A stretch of DNA of 64,000 bases from Neorickettsia risticii str. Illinois (GCF_000022525.1 NC_013009.1:806001-870000); one strand, 5' to 3'. Positions 1 to 9,568 are shown, numbered from the stretch's first letter. Numbers and translations: made by a program. Notes: generated from the sequence alone by a model not told the origin.

Positions 1-6
1 CTTTTC

Positions 7-627
7 TCACTCGGCATTTTCCACTCCTTGTGAGTAGAGAGCTTCCTTGCTCTGCTGAAATACACCTACAGACCTCAAAAGGGAGATAACTTCATATGCT
101 GGAAGTCCAACAACATTGAAGTATGAACCCCTGATGAATAAAACGAAGCCCTGTGCCATTCCTTGTATTGAGTAGCCGCCTGCCTTACCAATACCTTCCT
201 TTGTTTCCAGGTAAAATTCTATCTCTTCATGAGAGAGCCTTTTGAACTTTAGGACAGTCATGACCGTCCTTTGTCTTACCTCACCAGACTTTGTAACCAA
301 ACAAAGCGAAGTATAAAGTCTGTGTCTCCTTCCACTTAGAAACTCGAGACAATAACGCACATCTTCATCACAACACGCCTTGGGAAGTATCCGTCTACCA
401 CAGGAAGCTACAGTATCAGCTGTTATTACGTTTTCTTCGTGACAAACTCTTTTAAGCTTAAGTGCTTTTTCGTAAGCCATTCTCTTAGCATAAGTAAGAG
501 GAAGCTCACCCTTCTTCGGTGACTCATCTATCTCTGGTCCAATGCATCTCTTCGGGAAAAATCCAAGGACCTCAAGGAGCTGAATCCTACACTTTGACGA
601 AGAACCCAGAATAAAGTCGGAGTGCAT
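7..627 (-). CDS. maf: Maf-family nucleotide pyrophosphatase
   Basis: Maf/Ham1-superfamily proteins hydrolyse non-canonical or modified nucleoside triphosphates and were first linked to septum formation. At 206 residues it has normal length. The N-terminal substrate loop is present as LGSSSKCRIQLL (family LASxSPRRxxLL), the central TADT motif is intact, and the C-terminal KAGGYSIQG segment matches the family. It lies 42 nt downstream of infA on the same strand, a pairing common in alphaproteobacteria, so co-transcription is likely. The first loop is more degenerate than usual (KCR for PRR), so substrate preference cannot be inferred. The start is ATG with no strong Shine-Dalgarno sequence. Confidence 0.88.
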   Translation of the reverse strand: MHSDFILGSSSKCRIQLLEVLGFFPKRCIGPEIDESPKKGELPLTYAKRMAYEKALKLKRVCHEENVITADTVASCGRRILPKACCDEDVRYCLEFLSGRRHRLYTSLCLVTKSGEVRQRTVMTVLKFKRLSHEEIEFYLETKEGIGKAGGYSIQGMAQGFVLFIRGSYFNVVGLPAYEVISLLRSVGVFQQSKEALYSQGVENAE

Positions 628-669
628 ATCACGTAACAGGTAAGTAGAAGGTCAACGTGACTAAGTGAT

Positions 670-951
670 TCATTTTCGTGTCTTACCCTTAGTAGTTCCC
701 TCACCAAGATCATCCATACGCTTCTTCCGGAATCCCTCTCTTTCGACAATGATCCCCCTATTTGTGTCATACTGAAGAAACATCGAAACAACTACCTTAT
801 CACTAAGGATAATTTTTATTTTTTTCCTGCGCATTTTACCACAGGAATGCGCCAGTATTTCCCTCCCATTTTCAAGTCTTACTCGAAACTCGGGTCCCCT
901 AAGGACCTCGATTACCTCACCTACGAAGCGCTTTTCATCTTCTCTAGGCAT
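670..951 (-). CDS. infA: Translation initiation factor IF-1
   Basis: IF-1 is the small S1/OB-fold protein that occupies the ribosomal A site during 30S initiation. The usual fold of about 72 residues is recognisable: acidic start, VIEVLRGPEFRVRLENG, the AHSCGKMRRKKIKI core, then a VVVSMFLQYDTNRGIIVER-type end. The protein has 93 residues; the excess is a charged Lys/Arg/Asp-rich tail of about 20 residues. A GAGGAAG-type ribosome binding site precedes the ATG. maf follows on the same strand. Confidence 0.92.
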   Translation of the reverse strand: MPREDEKRFVGEVIEVLRGPEFRVRLENGREILAHSCGKMRRKKIKIILSDKVVVSMFLQYDTNRGIIVEREGFRKKRMDDLGEGTTKGKTRK

Positions 952-1002
952 AACAATGCTTCCTCGACATACGGATTTTACAAACTTACAACTCTAACTT
1001 TG

Positions 1003-1218
1003 TCAAATGAACTTGTACGAAATCTTAACTTGATCTTCATACCAAGTAATGACTCCACCTGTATAATAATTGTTAAAGTTCAGATTAACAACTTCCTCTG
1101 ATCCAGCACAGAGCAATCCAAATACTGAATTATGATAAAAATGTACATTTAGATAATTAAACGCTGATTTAGGACATACCTTAAACCATTCCCCTAGAAT
1201 ATGAGACTTTGCATCCAT
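1003..1218 (-). CDS. Hypothetical small protein upstream of infA
   Basis: This is a 71-residue ATG ORF 51 nt upstream of infA on the same strand. I recognise no family. It has one Trp-rich motif near the N-terminus (GEWFKVCPKS) and an aromatic, charged C-terminus, with no signal peptide or membrane segment. No Shine-Dalgarno sequence is visible. It may be a genuine leader gene of the infA-maf unit or a chance frame in a 378-nt spacer. Low confidence. Confidence 0.28.
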   Translation of the reverse strand: MDAKSHILGEWFKVCPKSAFNYLNVHFYHNSVFGLLCAGSEEVVNLNFNNYYTGGVITWYEDQVKISYKFI

Positions 1219-1329
1219 GAAATCTTAATAAAAAATTCTTTAGTTAATGAAAGGGCTGTTCTTCTTGATACTCTTGCGATTTAGGGTCATTTAGGTTACC
1301 ATGTTTCACCGTCTCTGGCGTTTTCTATT

Positions 1330-1860
1330 ATGGTAAGGATGAATACTCCAGAAGCCTCGCTTGGCTTCAAGGCGCCTCCTTTTTCGATCGAGTTTAGTGG
1401 TTCCGTGTGCTCGCTCTCGAGTATTGCCGGCTCCAGCGGCACGCTAGTGATGTTTATTTGCAACCATTGTCCATATGTAAAACAGATAGTGCGCCAACTT
1501 TCCAAAGATGTAAAATTGATGCAGGAGAGGGGTGTTGGTGTGGTGGCAGTCATGCCTAATGATGTCTCCGCGTACCCAGAAGATTCACCGGAGAAAATGG
1601 CTGACTTTGCACAAGAGTACGGTTTTTCGTTTCCTTACGTCTATGATGCTGAACAAAGCATTGCTGCGAGCTATGGGGCTGTTTGTACGCCGGATTTTTT
1701 CGGTTTTGACAGAAACCTCGAATTACAATACCGTGGCCAGTTCATGGACCTTGCATCGGGAACACACGACCTGCTCGATGCAATGCTTGAGATCGCTGAC
1801 GGTAGAAAAGTTTCGAGGAAACAGAAGCCCAGTATTGGTTGTTCAATAAAGTGGAAATAA
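1330..1860 (+). CDS. AhpC/TSA-type thioredoxin-fold protein
   Basis: This 176-residue thioredoxin-fold protein belongs to the AhpC/TSA-like group with the CNHCPYVK active-site signature near residue 44 (two cysteines three apart). The strand-helix region (VGVVAVMPND), the cis-Pro region (GAVCTPDFFGFD) and the short C-terminal GCSIKWK tail are typical of this group, which is annotated as thioredoxin family protein and is probably a cytosolic thiol reductase or peroxidase. There is no signal peptide. A second in-frame ATG lies three codons downstream. The antiporter gene begins 21 nt after the stop on the same strand. Confidence 0.85.
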   Translation: MVRMNTPEASLGFKAPPFSIEFSGSVCSLSSIAGSSGTLVMFICNHCPYVKQIVRQLSKDVKLMQERGVGVVAVMPNDVSAYPEDSPEKMADFAQEYGFSFPYVYDAEQSIAASYGAVCTPDFFGFDRNLELQYRGQFMDLASGTHDLLDAMLEIADGRKVSRKQKPSIGCSIKWK

Positions 1861-1881
1861 TTTTGATGGTACCACCTTTAC

Positions 1882-3618
1882 ATGTTTGATGATGGCATTA
1901 CTTTGTTCCAGGTAATAGCGCTGCTTTCGACCGCTGTTTTAGTGGTAGCGTTGTTCTTGAAGTTAAATATAAGTCCAATTTTGGGCTACTTTGTCGCTGG
2001 GGCAGTACTTGGTACACATGGATTCAAGATAGTCGCGTTTTCCTCACCCATGGAAACCTTCGCTGAATTTGGTATCGTCTTTTTACTCTTCCTGATCGGG
2101 CTAGAGCTTACACTAGATCGGATCATGTCCATGCGGCTGCATGTTTTCGGCTTGGGAACATTACAGGTCATAATAACTGCGCTTCTGATCATATTAATCT
2201 GTCGAGTATTTGGTAATAGTTCGAGTGCATCAATCATAATAGGCTGTGCGTTTGCCCTTTCTTCAACGGCTATAGTACTTCAGGTACTGCAAGAAACCGG
2301 AATGGAATCAAACCAAGTAGGAAGGCTTTCAATAGCTGTCTTGCTAATGCAGGATTTTACGGTTGTGCCACTACTAGTACTCGTTGCACTCTTGGGAAAT
2401 AACGCACCACAGAATCTTCTCCTTCCTATTGCCATGTCACTAATCAGGGCCGGTTTAGTGTTGTTGCTAATTTTCGTTGCTGGTAGGTTGTTGCTAAGGC
2501 CTTTCTTTAAGATTATTGCTTCCACTAAGAGTAGCGAACTATTTATAGCCACGACGTTGCTCATAGTACTCGGTGCAGCTTATATAACCGAGAAACTTGA
2601 ATTATCAATGGCGATGGGCGCATTCGTGGCTGGTCTTTTACTTGCAGAAACGGAATACCGTCATGAAGTAGAGCAAGTAATATTCCCATTCAAGAGTTTA
2701 CTTCTGGGCCTGTTTTTCATGACAGTTGGCATGTCGATAGACCTCAGGATGCTTGCCGAAAACATAGGACTAATTACCGGCGTAGCTCTAGCTCTAATGA
2801 CACTCAAAGCATCAATTGTAATAGGGTTAGCCAAATTGTTTGGTTTTAAAACTGGCCCTGCAATAAATGCTGGTTTGCTGTTAGCGCAGGGCAGTGAATT
2901 TGCACTCATCCTGTTTAAACTGGACAGCAGTACTACAATCCTTGATGCCTCAATGGTTAACATACTGGTCTCCTCGGTTACGATGAGTATGGCGTTTACA
3001 CCACTTTTCTCGAGTATTGGAGCCATGGTTGCAAATAAACTTGAAGCACCTGATAGAATAGTTGAAGAAGAAGAGCTCATCCACCTAATGCGCGCTAGTG
3101 TCGCTGATATTGATAACCATGTGGTCATAGCAGGTTTTGGCCGAGTGGGTAGAATGGTTGCGCGAATGCTATCTGAGGAAAGAATTAACTACATTGCCAT
3201 CGACGTGGACTCTAAGATAGTAGAGAGGGCACAAGATGAGGGATTCCCTATTTTTAAGGGGAACATCAACAAGCCTGCCACTCTAGAGGCAATCGCTGCA
3301 GACAGAGCTTCGACTATAGTGCTTTCAATGCAAAATGGGGTTACCAGTAAAAAGGCGGTCGCTCTTATAAGTCAAAGTTTCCCTCATGCTACTATCGTTG
3401 CACGTGTGGCGGATTTCTCTGATATCAGGACTTATAGAAAATTAGGCGCACATAAGCTTGTACCAGAGACCTACGAAACTGGTCTGCAAATAGGTGCAGA
3501 AGTGTTACAGTCAGTCGGTCTAGGATCTTTCGCAATTGCCTCGCTTAAAGAACGCTTCAGAGCGTGTGATTATGCAATTCCAAAAAGCATCGCCAAAGAA
3601 GAGGAACCACCTTCTTAG
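1882..3618 (+). CDS. CPA2-family cation:proton antiporter with TrkA-N domain
   Basis: This 578-residue membrane protein of the monovalent cation:proton antiporter-2 (KefB/KefC-like) family exchanges K+ or Na+ for H+ across the inner membrane. Residues 1 to about 385 form roughly 12 hydrophobic helices with family landmarks such as FLLFLIGLELTLDRI and FALSSTAIVLQVL. A cytosolic TrkA-N (RCK) Rossmann domain follows from about residue 412, with the dinucleotide fingerprint VVIAGFGRVGRMVARML. This regulatory domain usually binds NAD(H) or nucleotide. The particular ion cannot be assigned. The C-terminus ends soon after the RCK domain, without a TrkA-C domain. Confidence 0.9.
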   Translation: MFDDGITLFQVIALLSTAVLVVALFLKLNISPILGYFVAGAVLGTHGFKIVAFSSPMETFAEFGIVFLLFLIGLELTLDRIMSMRLHVFGLGTLQVIITALLIILICRVFGNSSSASIIIGCAFALSSTAIVLQVLQETGMESNQVGRLSIAVLLMQDFTVVPLLVLVALLGNNAPQNLLLPIAMSLIRAGLVLLLIFVAGRLLLRPFFKIIASTKSSELFIATTLLIVLGAAYITEKLELSMAMGAFVAGLLLAETEYRHEVEQVIFPFKSLLLGLFFMTVGMSIDLRMLAENIGLITGVALALMTLKASIVIGLAKLFGFKTGPAINAGLLLAQGSEFALILFKLDSSTTILDASMVNILVSSVTMSMAFTPLFSSIGAMVANKLEAPDRIVEEEELIHLMRASVADIDNHVVIAGFGRVGRMVARMLSEERINYIAIDVDSKIVERAQDEGFPIFKGNINKPATLEAIAADRASTIVLSMQNGVTSKKAVALISQSFPHATIVARVADFSDIRTYRKLGAHKLVPETYETGLQIGAEVLQSVGLGSFAIASLKERFRACDYAIPKSIAKEEEPPS

Positions 3619-3680
3619 AGAGCATAAGCACAGGTACAGAGAGCCTAGAGCCCATACGCAAAGTGGTTGCGCGTCAAGGT

Positions 3681-5240
3681 TTATTCCCACTCAACTGTGG
3701 CTGGCGGTTTGGATGTAATGTCATATACCACACGAGAGACTGCGCTCACACGATTGGGTATTCTGGTTGCAACCTCATTCAGAAAGGAAAGAAAGCGCAA
3801 CTTATTATCATCATGAGCCTCAAATGGATAGGCACTCGCCGTCATTCCATCGTGAGAAGTAATAGCACGTAGCGCACAAACATAATTATAAGAGCGCTTA
3901 TCACCCATCACACCAACGGAACGAACTGGTAATAAGACGCTGAAAGCCTGCCATATGTGAGAATACAGATCGTATTCCTTCATTGTCGAGATGTATATCT
4001 CATCGATATCCTGAAGTACAGCCACTTTTTCTTGAGTTACTTCTCCTAGGATTCGTATTGCCAGAGCAGGTCCTGGTGACGGATGCCGCATTAAAAGGAT
4101 CTCACTCACACCTAACTGGCGTCCGATTGCTCTCACCTCATCTTTAAAGAGCAATCTAAAAGGCTCAAGCAACTTTAACCCCATTTTCTCGGGCAGCCCA
4201 CCCACATTATGGTGGGATTTAATTGTATGGGAACCTCCACCACCCGATTCGATAACGTCAGGGTACAAAGTACCTTGTAAAAGAAACTCCACACCCTGGA
4301 TTTTTAGAGCTTCTTCTTCAAACACTTGAATAAAAGTCTCTCCCACAATTTTTCTCTTCTGTTCGGGATCCGTAACTCCAGCAAGCTTTTTAAAGAACCT
4401 ATCAGCTGCAAAAACAATCTTCAGCGGTATTCCCAACGACGAAAATGATTCCTTCACTTCATTAGCTTCATTTTTTCTTAGAAGTCCTGTATCTACAAAA
4501 ATGCAGTGAAGCCTTTCACCTATTGCTCCGTGCATAAATTTCGCTGCAACTGTTGAATCAACACCTCCACTAACTGCGGCTAGAACACCTGCATCACCAG
4601 TGGTAGCAACTACTATACGTTTTTCTTCCTCGGAAAAAACTTGTAGATCCCAGGTATTTTCAACTCCTGCAATTGCTATGAAATTGCATAGTAAGACACC
4701 ACCATTCTCAGTATGTGAGACCTCAGGATGAAACTGAAAGCCATATATCTTCCTGTTTTCATCAGCAATTAGTGCAAATTGGCAGTCGTCTGTCTTTGCA
4801 ACACATTTAAAACCGCAAGGAAGTGTCGCAACCGCATCGCCATGACTCATCCAGACCGTAAAATCCGCGACACTGATGTTATTCACAATCGGGCTTTCTG
4901 CAATGATCTGGAGTCTAGCCTTTCCATATTCGCGGTTTTTGCCCGAGACCACACTAGCACCAAAGAAATCGCTTAAGAGCTGCTTTCCGTAGCAGATTCC
5001 TAACACTGGTATACCATGCATAGAATTCATGTTCAGAACCGTTGCGATTAGGTCTCTGTAGTTCGCATACTCACTAGTAGACTGGTGGCTACCGGATAAT
5101 ATAACGCCCTTTACGTTATTGGAGAAAGTAAAGTCAGAAGGATCATAGATACACGAGCGGCATCCGTTTTCCCTTAACTTTCGAGCTATCAGTTGGGTAA
5201 ACTGCGACCCTAGATCAATGATTGCTATTTCGGGTATCAT
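3681..5240 (-). CDS. guaA: GMP synthase (glutamine-hydrolysing)
   Basis: This enzyme converts XMP, ATP and glutamine to GMP. At 519 residues it is full length. The N-terminal class I glutamine amidotransferase has the nucleophile elbow GICYGKQ and the His-Glu pair in FHPEVSHT. The ATP-pyrophosphatase domain has the SGGVDST PP-loop. The C-terminal dimerisation domain ends VVYDITSKPPATVEWE, the canonical GuaA terminus. It is convergent with the antiporter gene 62 nt away. Confidence 0.97.
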   Translation of the reverse strand: MIPEIAIIDLGSQFTQLIARKLRENGCRSCIYDPSDFTFSNNVKGVILSGSHQSTSEYANYRDLIATVLNMNSMHGIPVLGICYGKQLLSDFFGASVVSGKNREYGKARLQIIAESPIVNNISVADFTVWMSHGDAVATLPCGFKCVAKTDDCQFALIADENRKIYGFQFHPEVSHTENGGVLLCNFIAIAGVENTWDLQVFSEEEKRIVVATTGDAGVLAAVSGGVDSTVAAKFMHGAIGERLHCIFVDTGLLRKNEANEVKESFSSLGIPLKIVFAADRFFKKLAGVTDPEQKRKIVGETFIQVFEEEALKIQGVEFLLQGTLYPDVIESGGGGSHTIKSHHNVGGLPEKMGLKLLEPFRLLFKDEVRAIGRQLGVSEILLMRHPSPGPALAIRILGEVTQEKVAVLQDIDEIYISTMKEYDLYSHIWQAFSVLLPVRSVGVMGDKRSYNYVCALRAITSHDGMTASAYPFEAHDDNKLRFLSFLNEVATRIPNRVSAVSRVVYDITSKPPATVEWE

Positions 5241-5370
5241 CTCGCCTTATGGGAGTACACGGGTAGATTATATTGCTGATAGATAACAAAATCTAGTGAA
5301 GCACGGTTAAAAGTAAAGAAATACACCTTGCGGTGCGAATATTCCCTTTACTTTGTCTCACAAATTCTGA

Positions 5371-6126
5371 TCACACTTTTTCATTTAGCCTAAGAAGCAA
5401 TTCGTCTAAGATTGGTTTGTATATCGTTGCGATTTCGGCGTCTAATACCGCGGGTATAGAATTATCGCACGAATATGAGATTTGCCTCAAAAATGGAACT
5501 CTACCAAGCACTGGCACAGAAAAAGCTCTTGAAAATTCCTTTGTGTTTTCCGCGTTTCCAATAATATACTGCTCGTCTTTGTCTAAATGTGAGCAACTCA
5601 TGTTCTCAATTACACCAAGAACAAGAATTTTTAATTTCCTAAACATTTCACACGCCCTTGAAACATCCTGTATGGAAACTTTTTGTGCAGTTGTTACCAA
5701 AACCGCACCATCAACATCAAAATCGCCACAGAGTGTAATATGAACATCACCGGTACCAGGGGGAGTATCGATGACAAGGTAATCTAATTCACCCCACTCA
5801 GTATTAGTGAGAAAAGTACGTAGAATCTTGGAGAGCATTGGCCCACGCCAGAGTATTGGCGCACCTGGTTCCACCATTGCACCAACTGAAACATATTTTA
5901 GTCCAAACTTTTCCACAGGAACTAGCGTTTCTCGTTCAGTCATTGTAATTTTTGTTTCGGTTCCTAGCATAAACGAGAGAGAGGGTCCGTAGATATCGGC
6001 ATCTATCAGGCCGGTTCTGAAACTTCGCGCCAATAAAACAGAAAGATTTAACGCGATCGTCGATTTTCCTACACCTCCTTTACCAGAAGCAACGATAATA
6101 ATTTTTGGCATATCAAATCCAAACAC
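5371..6126 (-). CDS. Mrp/ApbC-type Fe-S cluster carrier ATPase
   Basis: This Mrp/NBP35-family P-loop ATPase binds and transfers Fe-S clusters to apoproteins. It has the deviant Walker A GKGGVGKST, a DIYGPS motif, the LVIDTPPGTGDVHI segment, and a VIENMS motif followed by a Cys region that is shorter than in many relatives. At 251 residues it lacks the N-terminal DUF59 domain that longer Mrp proteins carry. Start choice: GTG at 6126, or ATG at 6111 (MPKIIIVASGKGG), which fits the family start better. The upstream spacer contains decayed repeats of this 5' end. Confidence 0.9.
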   Translation of the reverse strand: MFGFDMPKIIIVASGKGGVGKSTIALNLSVLLARSFRTGLIDADIYGPSLSFMLGTETKITMTERETLVPVEKFGLKYVSVGAMVEPGAPILWRGPMLSKILRTFLTNTEWGELDYLVIDTPPGTGDVHITLCGDFDVDGAVLVTTAQKVSIQDVSRACEMFRKLKILVLGVIENMSCSHLDKDEQYIIGNAENTKEFSRAFSVPVLGRVPFLRQISYSCDNSIPAVLDAEIATIYKPILDELLLRLNEKV

Positions 6127-6360
6127 TCCGCTATAGAAAAAGGTCTCTCAAGAATTCTCTGTATCGGCTGTTAACTGGAACATTTTGTTCACATCAAATG
6201 GTATTGTACACCTGTAGTTTTAAACAAGGGGCCTATTTTCGTTACGGCGAAAAAATTAACTGGCGGATCTACCCCATCGGCTGTTTAGAAAAAACACTTC
6301 ACTTACATCAAATAACATTGTGCCCCTAATGTTTTAAAGAAGGAGCCTATCTTATTCTTA
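6105..6360. repeat. Degenerate tandem repeat between mrp and pal-like gene
   Basis: Three degenerate copies share an ACATCAAAT-type core at 6110 (ATATCAAAT, inside the mrp start region), 6191 and 6305. The last two copies are the clearest: each runs from a CAAAT...TTGT...CC block to a GTTTTAAA...GG(A/G)GCCTAT block. Each is preceded by ATCGGCTGTT about 30 nt earlier (6163 and 6276). Spacing is 81 and 114 nt. No gene is visible between the mrp start and the lipoprotein gene; this array fills most of that spacer. Confidence 0.55.
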
Positions 6361-6523
6361 TGTGCATATTAAAAATAGCATATATCTGCAGTTGACTTTT
6401 AATGCATATTAACCTTTAGTTAAGCTGGGTTAGGTACCATCTCGGCAGGCTTGCTCTCTGGGTTACATGTATGCCGGTGGGCGCTCTAGCCAAGAATTTT
6501 ATGAGGTGGAAACTGGAGGTACA

Positions 6524-7150
6524 ATGTCAAGGGTTGTTAATGTTGCAGTATTTTCAGTGCTTTTATTACTGTCCGGCTGCTTGGGTATTCACACATCGCG
6601 ACGTAGTGGCTCTACTTCTTCACAGTTTGCCGATGTGGAGTGCCAGTGTCCAGTAAAAAACGGAACGGTGGCCGTGATTCATTTCAGATCTGGTGACTTC
6701 ACTGTGCAACCTGCGGCAAGACAACTCATTTATGAGAACATTGCCGAGTGTATTGCCTTGAGAATCAGCGAGAATCCTAATCTAAAAGTTTTAATTACAG
6801 GTCACACTGACAAACTTGATACTCTGGATAACAGCCTTAGACTTGGCAAAGAGAGAGCCATTGCGGTTCTTGAATACTTATTGGGAGCCGTCTTTGAAAA
6901 TCTAAACGATCCCGCGCAAGAATTTGGAGGTTTTCCCATTTCTTCCGAAAAGGTGGGCAATTCAGGAGGGATCAGTGATCCGGACAGTGCAGCACAAACA
7001 ACTCCTTTTTCAAAAGATGCTTTAAGGAACCATTTCTGCACAGCTTCCGCAGGTAAGAATGAGCTCGTTGACGAAGGTGATACAGAAGAGGCTCACGCAA
7101 GAAGTCGTAGGGTCGTTATAGAGTTTGTACAAGAATGTGAGCAAGCGTAG
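6524..7150 (+). CDS. OmpA/Pal-like outer-membrane lipoprotein
   Basis: This 208-residue predicted lipoprotein starts at the ATG preceded by a perfect GGAGGT at 6515-6520. A longer frame from 6467 exists but lacks a signal sequence at its N-terminus. The signal peptide ends in lipobox LSGC. The C-terminal half is an OmpA-type peptidoglycan-binding domain: VIHFRSGD, then GHTDKLDTLDNSLRLGKERA, and finally HARSRRVVIEF. Between the last two blocks there is an unusual Ser/Gly/Asp-rich insertion of about 60 residues. The next gene is CpoB/YbgF-like, so a role in the Tol-Pal envelope system is likely. Confidence 0.8.
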   Translation: MSRVVNVAVFSVLLLLSGCLGIHTSRRSGSTSSQFADVECQCPVKNGTVAVIHFRSGDFTVQPAARQLIYENIAECIALRISENPNLKVLITGHTDKLDTLDNSLRLGKERAIAVLEYLLGAVFENLNDPAQEFGGFPISSEKVGNSGGISDPDSAAQTTPFSKDALRNHFCTASAGKNELVDEGDTEEAHARSRRVVIEFVQECEQA

Positions 7151-7160
7151 CACTGGAGTG

Positions 7161-8012
7161 ATGGTGGCTGGGCTTGAGGGATTTTCAAGGTCTACTCTTC
7201 TTTCTATCCCTTCTTTTCGGCGTGTTTATATCTCTGCGTCTGGGTGCACGAGGTCTTTTTTGCTTCGATTTGCGTTATTTCTTCCTCTTTGCACTCACTT
7301 TTCCTGTGGGTCTGTAGCTTTCGCAATCCAACAAGCAGCTGAACAGCACGTGGATCTTAGCTCCGTAGTGAGAGAGCTCGAAGCAATAAGAGGTAGTATA
7401 TCAAAAATTGAAGTCCTTCTTGGAGAATTGAAAAAAGGAGATACCACACCCAAAGGGGCTCTGCTTTATCCAACTAAAAAACCTCAAATCACACAGGAGA
7501 AGAGTCCCCAGAAGAATGACCCTGAATCGAGCAACCTAAACAACATAGAAAAGACGGCCCTGTCTTATGTAAATAAGATAGAAAAGACAGATTCGCCCGA
7601 CGTTTCGGAGAAAAACCATTATAAGAACATCCTTTTATTGATAGAGCGATCACAAAGTGAAGAAGCTGAAAAAAGCTTAAACCAGTTCATTGGACGATTT
7701 CCTGAAAGCAGTTTTTTAGACGATGTGTATTATTTTCTCGGAAACCTTCATTTGAACAAGAAGCAATACAAAGCTGCATTAGTCAGCTTCATAAAAAGTT
7801 ATCAGGCAGACAAGATGGGAATTCGAGCACCTCTAGCACTAGTGAAATCGATTAGCATATTAAGATCAACGGGAGACTACAACCACGCATGCTCAATTTT
7901 ACAAAAGGCTCTTAAGGAATTCTCATCTAACTCCACCATCAAAACACAGCTTAAAAAGGAGAAAGAAATTCTCTCGTCACACTGTGAAAATATGATGCAA
8001 GAATTCGAGTGA
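7161..8012 (+). CDS. Tol-Pal coordination protein CpoB/YbgF-like
   Basis: CpoB/YbgF proteins are periplasmic, with an N-terminal coiled coil and C-terminal TPR repeats, and couple Tol-Pal to cell-wall synthesis. Here an exported N-terminus ending in SVAFA is followed by a short coiled coil (VVRELEAIRGSISKIEVLLGE), a polar linker, and TPR-like units (FIGRFPESSFLDDVYYFLGN and onward). The start is uncertain: ATG 7161 avoids overlap with the lipoprotein gene. A TTG at 7260, preceded by GAGG with about 6 nt spacing, would give a standard signal peptide of about 21 residues and may be the true start. Confidence 0.78.
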   Translation: MVAGLEGFSRSTLLSIPSFRRVYISASGCTRSFLLRFALFLPLCTHFSCGSVAFAIQQAAEQHVDLSSVVRELEAIRGSISKIEVLLGELKKGDTTPKGALLYPTKKPQITQEKSPQKNDPESSNLNNIEKTALSYVNKIEKTDSPDVSEKNHYKNILLLIERSQSEEAEKSLNQFIGRFPESSFLDDVYYFLGNLHLNKKQYKAALVSFIKSYQADKMGIRAPLALVKSISILRSTGDYNHACSILQKALKEFSSNSTIKTQLKKEKEILSSHCENMMQEFE

Positions 8013-8081
8013 TATGTTACAATCCACCGCGGTGTTTCCACTGCACCCAGGTTGGACCTTTTATTCGCTTGATCCCAGTAG

Positions 8082-9554
8082 ATGCCTTTAATTTTGTGTA
8101 TACTAGACGGCTGGGGTGTCTCGCCCCAGGATAAGTATAATGCTGTCTACCAAGCTAGAACTCCGCACTACGACACACTGTTAGAAAAGTTTCCACATTC
8201 ACTTCTTTCTGCAAGTAGCCTAGAAGTAGGTTTACCAGAGGGGCAAATGGGTAATTCAGAAGTTGGTCACATGACGATAGGTAGTGGCAGAATTATATAT
8301 CATGACCTTGTCCGCATTAACCACGAGCTCGAAAAAATCGACAAAAACCCTCAGTTAAATATCTTTGCAAATAAACTCAAAGGGAAGAGGTGTCATCTTG
8401 TTGGACTCTTATCTGATGGAGGGGTACACTCTCACGTTGCACATATAAACAAAATCTCGAACTACCTCACATCGCGTGGAGTAACTGTATGCATACACGC
8501 ATTCCTAGATGGTCGTGATACGGCACCAAAAGCAGCAAAGCGATATATAACAGAAGAGAACACAAGAAGAATTGCGACTCTGGCTGGGCGATACTACGGT
8601 ATGGACAGAGATAAAAATTGGGACCGAACAGTCGAAGCATATCGTGTTATTGTAAAACCAACAAAGCACCAAAGAATCTTCGAAAAAGCAACCGAGGCAA
8701 TAGGATATTACTATGCTCAAGGCATAAGCGACGAGTTTATTCCACCATCAGTGATTGGCAACTATGCAGGCGCGCAAGACGGAGACGGACTCTTTATAGC
8801 AAATTTCCGTCCAGATAGAGCAAGACAAATCACCTCTGAGCTTATTGGTAAAACAAACTTCTGCGAAGACAAGATAAAATTCTCAGAAATGATGACAATG
8901 AGCCAGTACTTTGAAGAATCCTTACCAACATTAATCCCACGACATCAGGTCAAGAATACTTTATCGGAGATCATCTCAGGTACTGGAATGTACCAGCTCA
9001 AAATAGCGGAGACCGAAAAATATGCTCATGTAAGCTACTTCTTCAATGGAGGAAAAGAGGCGGCTTTTCCAAGAGAAGAGCGTATTCTGATAAACTCACC
9101 ACGCATAAAGACGTATGATTTGGAACCAAAAATGGCAGCCTTAGAGATAACTGACGCACTTATCAAGGCAGTAAAGTCAAAAAGATTTGATTTCATTGTG
9201 GTCAACTACGCAAACGCTGACATGGTAGGCCATACTGGAAACATGTCAGCAACTATCGAGGCAGTAGAGACATTAGATATTTGCCTTGGCAAACTATACA
9301 AAGAGGCCTGCGAACTTAACGGATATGAAATGATAGTTACCTCAGATCATGGTAATGCAGAATGCATGTACGACCATTCTACAAAGCTTTCAAACACAGC
9401 CCACACGACGAACCTAGTGCCATTCATCGTAGTGTCACAGAGAGTAAAACATGTAAACAACGGAGGCCTATATAACATCGCCGGAACTGTCCTCAAGCTT
9501 CTCGGTATAGAGAAGCCAACAGAACTAGCTAATGACCTTATTTGCTTCGAATAG
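8082..9554 (+). CDS. gpmI: 2,3-bisphosphoglycerate-independent phosphoglycerate mutase
   Basis: GpmI interconverts 3- and 2-phosphoglycerate with two Mn2+ ions. At 490 residues the protein is slightly shorter than the usual ~510. It begins LILCILDGWGVS with the metal-binding Asp, carries the catalytic Ser in GNSEVGH, the HAFLDGRDTAP motif, NFRPDRARQ, and C-terminal metal ligands in VVNYANADMVGHTG and TSDHGNAE. All catalytic blocks appear intact. It is convergent with the hydrolase gene, with 14 nt between them. Confidence 0.96.
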   Translation: MPLILCILDGWGVSPQDKYNAVYQARTPHYDTLLEKFPHSLLSASSLEVGLPEGQMGNSEVGHMTIGSGRIIYHDLVRINHELEKIDKNPQLNIFANKLKGKRCHLVGLLSDGGVHSHVAHINKISNYLTSRGVTVCIHAFLDGRDTAPKAAKRYITEENTRRIATLAGRYYGMDRDKNWDRTVEAYRVIVKPTKHQRIFEKATEAIGYYYAQGISDEFIPPSVIGNYAGAQDGDGLFIANFRPDRARQITSELIGKTNFCEDKIKFSEMMTMSQYFEESLPTLIPRHQVKNTLSEIISGTGMYQLKIAETEKYAHVSYFFNGGKEAAFPREERILINSPRIKTYDLEPKMAALEITDALIKAVKSKRFDFIVVNYANADMVGHTGNMSATIEAVETLDICLGKLYKEACELNGYEMIVTSDHGNAECMYDHSTKLSNTAHTTNLVPFIVVSQRVKHVNNGGLYNIAGTVLKLLGIEKPTELANDLICFE

Positions 9555-9568
9555 CCAACACGGAACCC

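Noticed and set aside
8025-8034. Perfect 10-bp palindrome CACCGCGGTG between the cpoB-like gene and gpmI
   Set aside because: Too short, and with no second copy in a comparable place, to claim an operator or terminator.
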